From Parafrankia sp. EUN1f (GTDB lineage Bacteria; Actinomycetota; Actinomycetes; Frankiales; Frankiaceae), in assembly GCF_000177675.1 (NCBI RefSeq), contig NZ_ADGX01000017.1:26751-90750 (forward strand): a DNA stretch of 64,000 nt, read 5' to 3'. Position 1 is the first letter of the stretch, and each line of letters begins with the position of its first letter. A model generated the notes under the pieces. It ran no database searches, was not told the DNA's origin, and saw only the letters and a list, made by a program, of their open reading frames with translations. The position numbers were made by a program, and so were the translations under genes. Positions 6,919 to 15,260 of the stretch are shown one piece after another.

Positions 6919-9900
6919 TCAGGTGCCGGAATAGGGCAGCCGCATGCCGATGGTGTGCGCGTCGCGCGCGGCGGCCCGGTCGAACTGTCGGGCTTCGTCA
7001 GCATGCCCGGCGCGGCGTAGCGCCTGGGCGAGCCGCCGCCGGGTACGGATCACGAACGGCACCCCACCGGTCTTCTCGGCAAGCACCAGCGACGACCGCA
7101 GGTCGGCGATGGCCTCGTCCACCCGGCCCAGCGCCAGGGCGAGGCCGCCCCGGTACAGAGCGGCGGGGCCCATGCAGGTCAGGCCGAGCACAAAGGTCAC
7201 CAGCGTGTCGCCGTACCTCGCGATGCGGTCCGCGAGGCCGGCCGCCCACTCGGCCATGGCCGGGACGGCGTCGACCAACTGCGCCACGATCTCGGCGAGG
7301 AGCACGACGTAGACCGGTTCCATGGCACCAGGCGCGACGTCGGCCAGGTCCGGCTGGACGAGGCGGCGGACCTCACGGGCCGCTGACTCGGGGCGTCCGG
7401 TGTCCGCGAGCGCGAGGGCGCGGATCAGCGCCCACTCGGCGATCACCTGTTCCTCCATGTCGTCCACCTGTGGGAGGAAGTCGCCCATGGTGCCGCGGTC
7501 CCAGGCGGTGATGCCGTGGATGGTGGCGGCGGACTGGGTGAGCGCGTTGATCGCCCCGGGCGTCACGCCCGGCATCGGCCCGCCCAGAACTGCCGCGACC
7601 TCGGCGGCCTGGTCGTACCGCCCCGCATAGAGGTGATGCATCGCCTGCCAGCACCGGTCCAGCAGGTCGAAGTCAGGGTCGCGCACCTGGCGCAGCCGCC
7701 GGCTGAAGGCGGCCGACTCGCCCTCGGCGGCTTCGACCTCGCCCAGCTCCCACAGGACGGCCCGACGCAGGTGCCGGGCCACCAGCTCGCCGCTCGGCGG
7801 GCCCTCGACCGTCGCCAGCAGCGTGTCGGCGATCGCCAGCCGAAGGCCGGTGTGCGCCGGTGTCCAGGCCGCGAGCGCCCGGGCGATCAGCAGGCCGGCC
7901 GGTTCCTCGGCCGCCCCGGGCCGGGTCGTGCGCTGTTCGGCGAGCACCTCGGCGGCCCGCCCGATGAGCCGGCTGGCCGCCGCCGGCTCCCCATAGCACG
8001 CCCGGACGGCCGCCGAGGTGAGCAGCCGGAGGCGGAGGTCCCCTTCGGCCGCGGGCAGGGCCGCCGCCGCGGCGTCCAGATCGGCGATCAGGCCCGGCAC
8101 CGGGACGTAGAACAGGGAGCTGTAGCCGCCGACCGCGTCGCCGGCGCGGGTCAGCGTCGCGAGGCCCGCGCGGACGGTGTCGCCGTGCGCGGTGGCGATC
8201 CTGGCTGCCTCGGTGAGGACCTGCTGTGCCTCCGCGAAGTCGGCGGACCGCCGTAGTGCCTCGCCGCGGATCACCATCAGGTCGACCCGCAGGTCGGGAT
8301 GGTCCCCGGGGACGAGGTCGAGACCGTGGCCGGCGAGGGTCGCCGCGTCCTCGAACGCGAACTGCGCGAGTGCGGCCCTTGCCGCGGCAGCCTGCGCCTG
8401 GGCGGCGCGCAGGTCGGGATGTCCGGCCGCGGCTACGCGGAGGTGGTGCGCGAGCACCGCGGCAGGCACCGACGCGCCCTGGTGGGCGACCAGGGCGTCG
8501 GCGACGAGGCCGGCCAGCCGGGCCCGCTCGGCCGTGCCCATCCCGACCAGCACGGCCTCCCGGACGATGTCGTGGGTGAACCTCAGCCGGCCAGGGGCGG
8601 GCACGTCGGCCAGCCCGGCGGCGACGGCGATGTCCACCGCGTCGAGCGCGCCGGCCTGGGGCAGCCCGGCGGCGGCTGACACCACCGGCAGAGCCGCCTC
8701 GCGGCCGACCACGGCGGCCGCGGCGAGGAGGCTTGTCAGGCCGGCGGGCATCGCGGCCAGCCTCGCGAGCACGGTGTCGCGTACCCCGGTCGGCAGTGTG
8801 CCGGCCGCCGTGGCCTGGTCAACAGCCGTGGCCTGGTCGTCTGCCGTGGCCTGGCCGGCGGCCGTGGCCCGGCCGACAGAGGTGGTCGCCGCCAGCCGGG
8901 CGAGCTCGACGACGAAGAAGGGATTGCCGGCGGTGCGGCGGCGGACCGCCGCGGCCTGCTCGGGGGTGGGCGCCATGCCGCTCACGGCGCCGAACAGGCG
9001 GCCGACGTCCGTCGGCGGGAGCCCGGCCAGCTCCACCCTGGTCAGGGCGGGGTGACGGGCGAGCACGCCGAGCAGCCGGCGGAGCGGCTCGCCGTCCTGG
9101 CCGTCACCGGCGGGGTCGCCTGGGGCGGCCGTCCCGGCGCGCCCCGGGCGGAAGCTGCAGACCAGCAGCACCGGGACGTCTGTCAGCTCGCTGGCGAGGA
9201 TCTCCAGCATCGCGGTCGAAGCCGGGTCGGCCCAGTGGAGATCCTCGAGCAGTGCCAGCACCGGACCGGCGGAGGCGAGCTCGGCCAGATGGCGGCCGAT
9301 CGCCAGCGCCACCTCGAACCGGACCGGACCGTCACCGTCCCGGACCGCCCCGAACGCGCCCACCACCTCCGCGGGCAGTCCTCGTAGCAGCTGCCGCCAT
9401 GGCCAGTAGGCCGGGGCGCCGGAGACCTGCGTGCAGCGGCCCCACCGGGTCTGCGCCGGTACCCGCCGGGCGAGTTCCTCCAGCAGCCGGGTCTTGCCGA
9501 TGCCTGCCTCGCCGGAAAGCAGGGCCACGCCGGTCGTCAGCCCGGTGGTGGTCCGCTCCCACGCCTGTTCGAGGGCGGCGAGCTCCCGGTCTCGGCCAAG
9601 CAACGGCAGCTGCCCGCCGGCGGCCCCGGCTCCGGCGGCCCCGGCCCTGGGGGTGGCGGGCGCGGGGGCGGTGGCGGCCGGGGCGGCTAGGACGCCGGTG
9701 TGGGGGACGCCGGGGCGCGCCAGCCCGGCATCGTGGCGCAGGATCGCGGTCTCCAGCTCCCGGAGATCCGGCCCCGGTTCGAGGCCCAGATCATTCGCCA
9801 GGGTCTGCCGTGCCTGACGAATAACGGTGAGCGCGTCGGCCTGCCGGCCGCCGCGGTACAGCGCGGTGGCGAGCTGGGCATGCAGCCGCTCCTGCAGCGG

Positions 9901-10494
9901 GTGCTGGCTCGTCAGGACGCGCAGCTCACCAATCACCGCATCGTGTTCGCCCAGGTCGAGCCGGACGGCGAGAAGGTCTGCCCGGACGGCCATCTGGTCC
10001 TCCGCCAGCTTCACCCGCGCCGCTTCGGCTGTCGGGTGGTCCGCCAGGTCGGCGAACGGCTCACCCCGCCAGAGGGCGAGCGCACGCTCCAGATGAGCGC
10101 GGGCACCGACCGGGTCCCCGTCGTCGAGCGCCCGCCTGGCCAGGGCCCGTGACTCGTCGAGGCGCCCGGTGTCGAGATCGGCGGGGGAGACCGCGAGGGC
10201 GTAGCCCGAGCCTCGGGTGACGAGCAGCCGGTACGGCGGGCTGGCCCCGGGCTCCAGGACCCGGCGCAGCACGGACAGATGCGCCTGCAGCGTGGACCGC
10301 GCGGCGGGTGGCGGTTCGCCCTGCCACAGCTCGTCGGCCAGTGCGTCGGCGGTGACGGTGACGCCGGGCCGCAGCAACAGGAGGGTGACCAGCTCCCGGC
10401 GCCGCCGCGGGCCGAGCTCCAGCGGGGAGCCGTCGCGGGCGGTGGCGATGGTCGGTCCGAGCACACCGAACCGCACGGGAGAGGAGCCGCTCAC
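6919..10494 (-). CDS. SARP/AfsR-like regulator with BTAD and ATPase domains
   Basis: This is a large transcriptional regulator of about 1191 residues. Order: winged-helix DNA-binding domain (about 5-100, with LGPRRRRELVTLLLLRPG and a GSGYAL wing), bacterial transcriptional activation domain (about 105-255), an Ala/Pro linker, then an AAA/STAND-type ATPase with Walker A GEAGIGKT (328-335) and Walker B-like ALLEDLHWAD. A long alpha-helical TPR-like C-terminus follows; no LuxR helix-turn-helix is seen at the end. Near 620-650 there is an imperfect ATAxxQAT repeat. I start at GTG 10494; an ATG at 10638 would add 48 Cys/Arg-rich residues unlike the family. It is divergent from the membrane protein and cupin genes, which are plausible targets. 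Confidence 0.9.
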   Translation of the reverse strand: MSGSSPVRFGVLGPTIATARDGSPLELGPRRRRELVTLLLLRPGVTVTADALADELWQGEPPPAARSTLQAHLSVLRRVLEPGASPPYRLLVTRGSGYALAVSPADLDTGRLDESRALARRALDDGDPVGARAHLERALALWRGEPFADLADHPTAEAARVKLAEDQMAVRADLLAVRLDLGEHDAVIGELRVLTSQHPLQERLHAQLATALYRGGRQADALTVIRQARQTLANDLGLEPGPDLRELETAILRHDAGLARPGVPHTGVLAAPAATAPAPATPRAGAAGAGAAGGQLPLLGRDRELAALEQAWERTTTGLTTGVALLSGEAGIGKTRLLEELARRVPAQTRWGRCTQVSGAPAYWPWRQLLRGLPAEVVGAFGAVRDGDGPVRFEVALAIGRHLAELASAGPVLALLEDLHWADPASTAMLEILASELTDVPVLLVCSFRPGRAGTAAPGDPAGDGQDGEPLRRLLGVLARHPALTRVELAGLPPTDVGRLFGAVSGMAPTPEQAAAVRRRTAGNPFFVVELARLAATTSVGRATAAGQATADDQATAVDQATAAGTLPTGVRDTVLARLAAMPAGLTSLLAAAAVVGREAALPVVSAAAGLPQAGALDAVDIAVAAGLADVPAPGRLRFTHDIVREAVLVGMGTAERARLAGLVADALVAHQGASVPAAVLAHHLRVAAAGHPDLRAAQAQAAAARAALAQFAFEDAATLAGHGLDLVPGDHPDLRVDLMVIRGEALRRSADFAEAQQVLTEAARIATAHGDTVRAGLATLTRAGDAVGGYSSLFYVPVPGLIADLDAAAAALPAAEGDLRLRLLTSAAVRACYGEPAAASRLIGRAAEVLAEQRTTRPGAAEEPAGLLIARALAAWTPAHTGLRLAIADTLLATVEGPPSGELVARHLRRAVLWELGEVEAAEGESAAFSRRLRQVRDPDFDLLDRCWQAMHHLYAGRYDQAAEVAAVLGGPMPGVTPGAINALTQSAATIHGITAWDRGTMGDFLPQVDDMEEQVIAEWALIRALALADTGRPESAAREVRRLVQPDLADVAPGAMEPVYVVLLAEIVAQLVDAVPAMAEWAAGLADRIARYGDTLVTFVLGLTCMGPAALYRGGLALALGRVDEAIADLRSSLVLAEKTGGVPFVIRTRRRLAQALRRAGHADEARQFDRAAARDAHTIGMRLPYSGT

Positions 10495-10650
10495 CGCTCC
10501 GATCGACCCTCCCCGATTCGCCGCCGGCTGGGCACCAGCCGGACGCAAGGCGCACGCAAGGCATTCACCGCAGGACGGCCAGCGTAGTCGGCAACAGTCG
10601 TCCCTGGTGAAGGGATCGGCACCCGGCCGCCCGGTCATGAAGGAGAAGCC

Positions 10651-11328
10651 ATGTCCGCTCTGGAGTCACAGCCACTCGCCGGCGCGCCGCCGGAGCCGCG
10701 CCCGGAGCCGCGCCCGGAGGCCGCCGTGCCGGCGTGGCCGGATGACACGACGCTGCGCCGGGTGCTGCTCGGTGCCGGCGGTGTCCTGTTCGCGCTGGGA
10801 AACCTGCTGCACCCGCTCGAGCACAACGAGGCGGCCGAGCAGGCGGCGACCTGGTCCGCCGCCCACCTGCTCTTCGGAGTCGGCGGTGTGCTGATCGCCG
10901 CAGGGCTGCCGCTGCTGGCCGGCCGCCTCGGGCCTGGCCGGCTGGCCCGGGCCGCCTACGCGCTGGTCTGGATCGGGTTCGTGACGATGCCCGCGAACGC
11001 CTACATCGAGCTGTTCGTCGCACCGAACATCGACCACCACACCCTGCACGAGATCGAGTCCGACATGACGCTGGTCGCCCTGCCGGTCGCGTTCGCGTTC
11101 ATCATCGGAGTTCCGCTGCTCGGCATCGTCGGGTGGCGGGCCGGCGGGCTGTCCAGGCCGGTGGCCGCGGGTCTCGTCCTCGCCGGTGTGACGCTCCTGT
11201 TCGGGCAGGGCCTGCCGGTGAAGGAAGGCTACTGGATCATCCCGGCTACCGTCGTCGCAGGCCTGGCGCTGGCGGCAACCACCCTGCCGTGGAGCGACAG
11301 CAGCCGGCCGCGACGAGGCGGGAGCTGA
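10651..11328 (+). CDS. Multi-pass membrane protein of unknown function
   Basis: The 225-residue product has a Pro/Glu-rich cytoplasmic start (PEPRPEPRPE) followed by about six hydrophobic segments, including VLLGAGGVLFALGNLL, LLFGVGGVLIAAGLPLLAG, TLVALPVAFAFIIGVPLLG and IIPATVVAGLALAATTLPW. Polar loops contain HPLEHNE and NIDHHTLHEIESDM, so metal or heme ligands are conceivable but unproven. An AAGGAG ribosome site precedes ATG 10651. It is divergent from the SARP-type regulator and followed 4 bases later by a cupin gene, so the two are probably one operon under that regulator. No family name is recognised. Confidence 0.8.
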   Translation: MSALESQPLAGAPPEPRPEPRPEAAVPAWPDDTTLRRVLLGAGGVLFALGNLLHPLEHNEAAEQAATWSAAHLLFGVGGVLIAAGLPLLAGRLGPGRLARAAYALVWIGFVTMPANAYIELFVAPNIDHHTLHEIESDMTLVALPVAFAFIIGVPLLGIVGWRAGGLSRPVAAGLVLAGVTLLFGQGLPVKEGYWIIPATVVAGLALAATTLPWSDSSRPRRGGS

Positions 11329-11332
11329 ACGA

Positions 11333-11812
11333 GTGCGCCCGTTCCACACCACCTCCGGCACCGCCGGGGGTGGCCCGCGGACGGTCCCACCGGGCAGGCC
11401 GGCGCCCGTGCCGCTCGCCACCGCGACGACGACCGGCGGCTCCTACGGCCTGCTCCGGGTCCGGCTGCTGCCCGCCGACGAAGCGCCGTACCTGATCCAC
11501 CACGGCGAGGACCGGTCGTTCGTCGTCCTGGACGGACGGATGCGGGTCGAGGCCGCTTCACGCCACTTCACCGCCGTCACCGGAGACCTCGTCTTCGTCC
11601 CCCGCGGCCGGCCGCACCGGTGCCTCGCCCTGGACGGGCCGGCCGACGTGCTCATGCTGTTCACACCGGGTGGGGCCGAAGGGCTCTACCTCGCGCTCTG
11701 GCCGCCGGGGCACGACGCCGACCTCATCGTGCCGCTGTCGGCCGAGTACAACGTCGACGTGCTCGCCCTGCCTGCCCAGGCGCCGGACGAACCGCACCAT
11801 CACGACGGTTGA
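11333..11812 (+). CDS. Cupin-domain protein
   Basis: This 159-residue single cupin beta-barrel shows motif 1 as HHGEDRSFVVLDGRMRVEA and motif 2 as GDLVFVPRGRPHRCLAL. Histidines at the usual metal positions are present (HH and PH), so metal binding is possible. The N-terminal 25 residues are a Gly/Pro-rich tail. It starts at GTG 11333 just after the membrane protein stop. Actinobacterial cupins of this kind are often assigned as quercetin dioxygenase-like, but nothing here fixes a substrate. The operon with the membrane protein faces the SARP regulator. Confidence 0.85.
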   Translation: MRPFHTTSGTAGGGPRTVPPGRPAPVPLATATTTGGSYGLLRVRLLPADEAPYLIHHGEDRSFVVLDGRMRVEAASRHFTAVTGDLVFVPRGRPHRCLALDGPADVLMLFTPGGAEGLYLALWPPGHDADLIVPLSAEYNVDVLALPAQAPDEPHHHDG

Positions 11813-11833
11813 TGTGCCTCCATCCGACACCGG

Positions 11834-11877
11834 CCCGGCGACTCCACGGTGCGGGCCGGCCACGTCCTCGGTATCCC
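11834..11877. repeat. Dispersed ~44-bp repeat, copy 2
   Basis: Second copy of the element at 4872-4914, in the same orientation and located in the 78-bp gap between the convergent cupin and DUF4287 genes. Its GC-rich inverted portion (GCGGGCCGGCC) could also help terminate transcription. Confidence 0.75.
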
Positions 11878-11890
11878 ATGCCACCGGTGA

Positions 11891-12463
11891 TCAGACAGCG
11901 CCCCGCCCCGAGTAGGCGGAATCCAGCAGTGCGAGCAGACCGCCTGTGAGCTGCCCGGGCTCGGTGATGCGGGCTCGGTGGGTGACCATCGAGTTCCATG
12001 AGCCGGATGGTTCGAGCGCCGGATCGACCAGACCGGGGTCCAGCCTGAGCCCGAGGTCGAGGCGATCACCGGTGGGTGCGACGATGGCGAACTTCCGTCC
12101 GCCGCGGGTGAAACCGACGTACTTCGTCGTCGGCGCGATCCCGGTGTCGTTTCCGAGCCCCTGCACGTGCTTGAGCAGCGCCTCGTAGGTCGGCGCCCAG
12201 ACAGTGCGAGGCCCCGAGAAGAGCGTCGCAACGCTGTCGCTGGTCGCTCCTGTGACGCTGATGGGCAGGGCTTCCTTCAGCACGGCGACGATGGCCATCG
12301 CATGGCCCCGACCCAGCCCGTGGTCCGCCGCGAGCCAGGAGATCACGTCGCCGGGTCTGATGGCCACGTCGAGCAGGCCTCGCTCGCCGGCGAGGCGGAC
12401 GAAGTCGTCCGGACCGAGCCCGGTCCTGTCCCTGATGGTGTTGAGATAACCCTGGAAACTCAC
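11891..12463 (-). CDS. DUF4287 / DUF5655 domain protein
   Basis: This 190-residue protein of unknown biochemical role combines two small domains often found together in actinobacteria. The N-terminal DUF4287 shows MSFQGYLNTIRDRTGLGPDDFVRLAGERG and the helical LAADHGLGRGHAMAIVAVLKE. The C-terminal DUF5655-like part shows TVWAPTYEALLKHVQGLG and TTKYVGFTRGGRKFAIVAP, a fold related to transport-associated or DNA-binding-like proteins. It starts at GTG 12463. It lies just downstream of the ECF42 sigma factor in the same direction, with a 111-bp gap that lacks the TGTCGA promoter pattern, so co-regulation is uncertain. Confidence 0.82.
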   Translation of the reverse strand: MSFQGYLNTIRDRTGLGPDDFVRLAGERGLLDVAIRPGDVISWLAADHGLGRGHAMAIVAVLKEALPISVTGATSDSVATLFSGPRTVWAPTYEALLKHVQGLGNDTGIAPTTKYVGFTRGGRKFAIVAPTGDRLDLGLRLDPGLVDPALEPSGSWNSMVTHRARITEPGQLTGGLLALLDSAYSGRGAV

Positions 12464-12574
12464 CGGTGTGCTCCTTCGGAGGATTCGAGCGGGATCGGCG
12501 CGGGAGGGGTGCCGGGCATGGATTGGTCGCGACCGAGGTCAACAGCAGGCCGGCGGCGACCTGGGGTCGGTTGC

Positions 12575-13990
12575 TCATGGCGCTGCGCCCTCGTCGTCGG
12601 CCGGGTCATCGGCGGGGCGGATCAGGGCGTCGAGTCCGGCGAGTCGCCGGGCCAGGAGGGCCTTCTCGGGCTCGTTGTGCGTCGAACGGATTGCCCGGCG
12701 CAGATAGTCGGCGGCCAGCAGCGGGTTGCCGTCGGCTGTCTCGATCTCCGCCATCGTCGCCGCGAGATAGGGGTAGTCGGTCATCCGGGTGTCCGCGAGA
12801 AGCGGGGCAAGGATTTCGCGTGCGGCCGCGGTGCCATAGGCCTTCCAACGCGCGATGCCGCGGCTCAGTTCGGCCACCGGGCTCGGGTGCCGTTGGAGGT
12901 AGGAGTCGTACAGCTGCGCGATCCGCCGCCAGTCTGTCTGCTCGTAGGTGAGTGCCTGGGCGTGACACGCAGCGATCCCGGCCTGATGGGTGTACGGGCC
13001 GCCGCCCAGCCGGATCGCCGTAGTGAGGGCCTGTAACCCGCGGCGGATGAGCAGGCGATCCCAGCGCATCCGGTCCTGGTCCGCAAGCAGGACAGGTCCG
13101 TCGGCACCTCGACGGGCCCGGAAACGGGAGGCGTTCAGTTCCATCAGCGCGAGCAGACCGTGTGTCTCGGCCGCGTTCGGCAGGACGTGGACCAGCATCC
13201 GGCCCAGTCGCATCGCCTCACCGGCGAGGTCGGGGCGGGTCCAGTCCGGGCCGGACGTGGCCGTGTAGCCCTCGTTGAAGATCAGGTAGATGACCTCCAG
13301 GACTGTTGGCAGCCGCTGGAGCTGCTCAGCCGTCGTGGGGTTCTCGAACGCGATTCCCGAGTCGCTGATGGTGCGTTTCGCGCGAGAGATTCGCTGGCCC
13401 GCGGTCGCGGACGGGATGAGTTGGGCGCGGGCGATCTCCTGCGTGGTCAGTCCGCCGAGGAGGCGCAGTGTCAGTGCCACGCGTGCGTCACGTCCGAGAG
13501 CAGGGTGGCAGCACACGAACATGAGCCGCAGGATGTCGTCGTCGATATGGCCGTCCGCGCGGTCCTCCATCGAGACCTCCTCGTCCGGTGCCTGGTCATG
13601 TGCGATGCGCTCGTACTTCGAGCCCAGGTCGACGATGCGGCGGAGCTGAGTGATCGCGATGCGGCGAGTCACCGTCATCAACCAGGCACCCGGCCGGTCC
13701 GGAAGTCCGTCGACGGGCCACTGCTCCATGGCAGCCACGAAAGCGTCCTGCGCGACCTGCTCCGCCAGGCTGGGATCTCGCAGGATGGCGTGCGCTGCCG
13801 CCACCAGGCGAGGGAACTCGATGCGCCACTGGTTCGCGACGACGTCGGGGTCGACAGTCCCCGGGCCCGCGGTCGGGTCCGCGGCCGGGTCCGGTGACCG
13901 CGCTGGGGCCGGTTCGGTGTCCGGTTCGGTGTTCAGCTCGCGTCCCCCGGCCCGCCGGCGCCGGTGACCTGACGAATCTCGACGTCGCAC
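12575..13990 (-). CDS. ECF42-type RNA polymerase sigma factor with C-terminal helical extension
   Basis: This is a 471-residue extracytoplasmic-function sigma factor, far longer than normal ECFs (~200) because of a helical/TPR-like C-terminal extension typical of group ECF42. Region 2 spans VAAAHAILRDPSLAEQVAQD to GAWLMTVTRRIAI; region 4 is GGLTTQEIARAQLIPSATAG then QRISRAKRTI. The extension runs from about residue 225, with EVIYLIFNEGYTATSGPD and ALLALMELNASRFRAR-like segments characteristic of the group. GTG 13990 overlaps the upstream DGPF gene by 58 bases; the first ~25 residues are low-complexity, so the true start may lie further in. ECF42 factors normally have no anti-sigma, and the DGPF protein is their conserved partner. 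Confidence 0.9.
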   Translation of the reverse strand: MRRRDSSGHRRRRAGGRELNTEPDTEPAPARSPDPAADPTAGPGTVDPDVVANQWRIEFPRLVAAAHAILRDPSLAEQVAQDAFVAAMEQWPVDGLPDRPGAWLMTVTRRIAITQLRRIVDLGSKYERIAHDQAPDEEVSMEDRADGHIDDDILRLMFVCCHPALGRDARVALTLRLLGGLTTQEIARAQLIPSATAGQRISRAKRTISDSGIAFENPTTAEQLQRLPTVLEVIYLIFNEGYTATSGPDWTRPDLAGEAMRLGRMLVHVLPNAAETHGLLALMELNASRFRARRGADGPVLLADQDRMRWDRLLIRRGLQALTTAIRLGGGPYTHQAGIAACHAQALTYEQTDWRRIAQLYDSYLQRHPSPVAELSRGIARWKAYGTAAAREILAPLLADTRMTDYPYLAATMAEIETADGNPLLAADYLRRAIRSTHNEPEKALLARRLAGLDALIRPADDPADDEGAAP

Positions 13991-14301
13991 TCCCCGTCAT
14001 GCGCGATCGCGAACCGACGGCCCCACTCCTTGGCTTCCGCCAGACTGCGGGCCTCGATGAAGGCGAATCCTCCGACGACCTCCTTCGCCTCGGGGAAGGG
14101 CCCGTCGGTGATGCTGACCTCGCCGCCGTGGGCCTGGATGCGGGCTCCGTAGGCGCTTGGGAGCAGGCCGTCGGCCTGGAGCAGCACCCCGGACGCGGCG
14201 GCCTCCCGGAGGAACTCGCCCATCCGTCGCATCAGTTCGGGACTGGGCAGGTTGCCGGCTTCGAAGTACTCGTTCGACTTGCTCATGATCAGGAAACGCA
14301 T
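13933..14301 (-). CDS. YCII-related DGPF-domain protein (ECF42 partner)
   Basis: This 122-residue YCII/DGPF-fold protein is the conserved genomic partner of ECF42 sigma factors. The naming motif is visible in GEVSITDGPFPEAKEVVGGF. The N-terminus MRFLIMSKSNEYFEAG and the closing RFAIAHDGECDVEIRQV complete the ferredoxin-like fold. ATG 14301 has a GAGGAG ribosome site 8 bases upstream; a longer frame begins upstream without one. The gene leads the sigma factor operon and is preceded by a TGTCGA-N17-CGA promoter candidate, consistent with autoregulation by the sigma factor. The biochemical function of DGPF proteins is not established. Confidence 0.9.
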   Translation of the reverse strand: MRFLIMSKSNEYFEAGNLPSPELMRRMGEFLREAAASGVLLQADGLLPSAYGARIQAHGGEVSITDGPFPEAKEVVGGFAFIEARSLAEAKEWGRRFAIAHDGECDVEIRQVTGAGGPGDAS

Positions 14302-14365
14302 CGGTCGTTCTCCTCGTGTGGACCGCTCCGGCGGACTCGCGCCCTCGACGGCTGTCACCCCTACG

Positions 14366-14391
14366 TCGCGTGAGTGGGCCGGTTTTCGACA
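14366..14391 (-). promoter_or_regulatory. Candidate ECF42 promoter for the DGPF-sigma operon
   Basis: On the minus strand, TGTCGA (-35, 14391-14386) is followed after 17 bases by CGA (14368-14366), about 65 bases before the DGPF start. Published work on ECF42 in Streptomyces reports a TGTCGA -35 and a CGA-containing -10, which I recall without being able to check. Confidence 0.55.
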
Positions 14392-14492
14392 TGCGGCGAA
14401 CAGATGTTTCCAGGCCTTGACGCAGGGCGGCGGGCGTTGGGGAGCAGGCTACGGCGCCGGCGGTGGTCGCCGGCGCGGGTCGCCGGCGCGAT

Positions 14493-14520
14493 CTTCCGCC
14501 TTCCGCCTTCCGCCTTCCGT
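14493..14520. repeat. 7-bp tandem repeat (CTTCCGC)
   Basis: Three perfect CTTCCGC units (14493-14513) and a fourth ending in T lie in the 351-bp divergent region between the DGPF and DHFR-like genes. Apart from this repeat and the two promoter candidates, I see nothing else in that region. Confidence 0.8.
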
Positions 14521-14556
14521 CGGTTGCCCCGCCCGGGCAGGTTCGTCGCGGCGCGG

Positions 14557-14583
14557 TGTCGAAACCGCCAGGCCGCCGATCGA
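14557..14583 (+). promoter_or_regulatory. Candidate ECF42 promoter for the DHFR-like gene
   Basis: TGTCGA (14557-14562) is followed after 18 bases by CGA (14581-14583), about 70 bases before the DHFR-like start. The -35 context TGTCGAAA is shared exactly with the promoter candidate on the other strand at 14391. Confidence 0.5.
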
Positions 14584-14652
14584 CGTACCGGTGCGACTGC
14601 CGCCGCAACATCACCCGTCAGATGCACCACATCAACATGAACAGGACCTGCC

Positions 14653-15219
14653 ATGCGCCTTCTGACCGCCAGCTACTTCATCTCGCTCGACGGCGTTGTC
14701 GACTCTCCGCAGACCTGGCACCTCCCGTACGCCAACGAGGAGGTGATGCAGGTCGTCGGCGAGGCCATCGCGGGGGTCGACGCGCTTCTCCTTGGCCGTC
14801 ACACGTTCGAGGAGTGGAAGGCCTTCTGGCCCGGCCAGAGCGGCTACCCACTGGCCGACTTCATCAACGGTGCGCACAAGTACGTCGCGACCGACACCCT
14901 CACCGATCTCGGCTGGGCACCGTCGACGATCCTTTCGGGGGACGTGGTCACCCGGGTCGCCGACCTGAAGAGCTCCCCGGGCGGTGACATCGCCATCAAC
15001 GGCAGTGCGACCCTGACCCGGCACCTGCTCCAGGCCGGGCTCGTCGACGAACTGCGCCTGCTCGTGCACCCGCTCGTCGTCGGCAGGGGCAAGCACCTGT
15101 TCGAGACCGGCTCGGCGCCGGTCGGGCTGGCGCTGGAAAGCCAGCGGACCTTCGGCAACGGAGTGACCTACCAGGTCTACCGACCGGCTCTCGCCGCCAA
15201 CGCCGCCAACGCCGCCTGA
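14653..15219 (+). CDS. Dihydrofolate reductase-like (RibD C-terminal fold) protein
   Basis: This 188-residue NADPH-dependent reductase-fold protein belongs to the RibD_C/DHFR-like group common in actinobacteria. Seen: ASYFISLDGVVDSP, VDALLLGRHTFEEWKAFWPG, the cofactor-binding stretch SSPGGDIAINGSATLTRHLL, and the C-terminal DELRLLVHPLVVGRGKHLF. These match the family throughout; the true substrate is usually unknown. An AGGA-type ribosome site precedes ATG 14653. It is divergent from the ECF42/DGPF operon and has a matching TGTCGA-type promoter, so it is probably a sigma-factor target. The alpha/beta hydrolase follows in the same direction after 41 bases. Confidence 0.9.
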   Translation: MRLLTASYFISLDGVVDSPQTWHLPYANEEVMQVVGEAIAGVDALLLGRHTFEEWKAFWPGQSGYPLADFINGAHKYVATDTLTDLGWAPSTILSGDVVTRVADLKSSPGGDIAINGSATLTRHLLQAGLVDELRLLVHPLVVGRGKHLFETGSAPVGLALESQRTFGNGVTYQVYRPALAANAANAA

Positions 15220-15260
15220 GCCCACCGGCAACAAGCGATCTTCCGTATCTGGAGGGAACC

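Noticed and set aside
7516..8256. Long plus-strand open frame opposite the SARP-type regulator
   Set aside because: It is an Arg/Gly/Pro-rich antisense shadow of a strongly family-supported gene, with no domain and no ribosome site.
10495..10638. 48-residue N-terminal extension of the SARP-type regulator
   Set aside because: Cys/Arg-rich and unlike the family; the winged-helix domain begins at GTG 10494, so the shorter start is preferred.
12167..13036. Plus-strand open frame opposite the DUF4287 and sigma factor genes
   Set aside because: Shadow of two supported minus-strand genes and without recognisable protein features.
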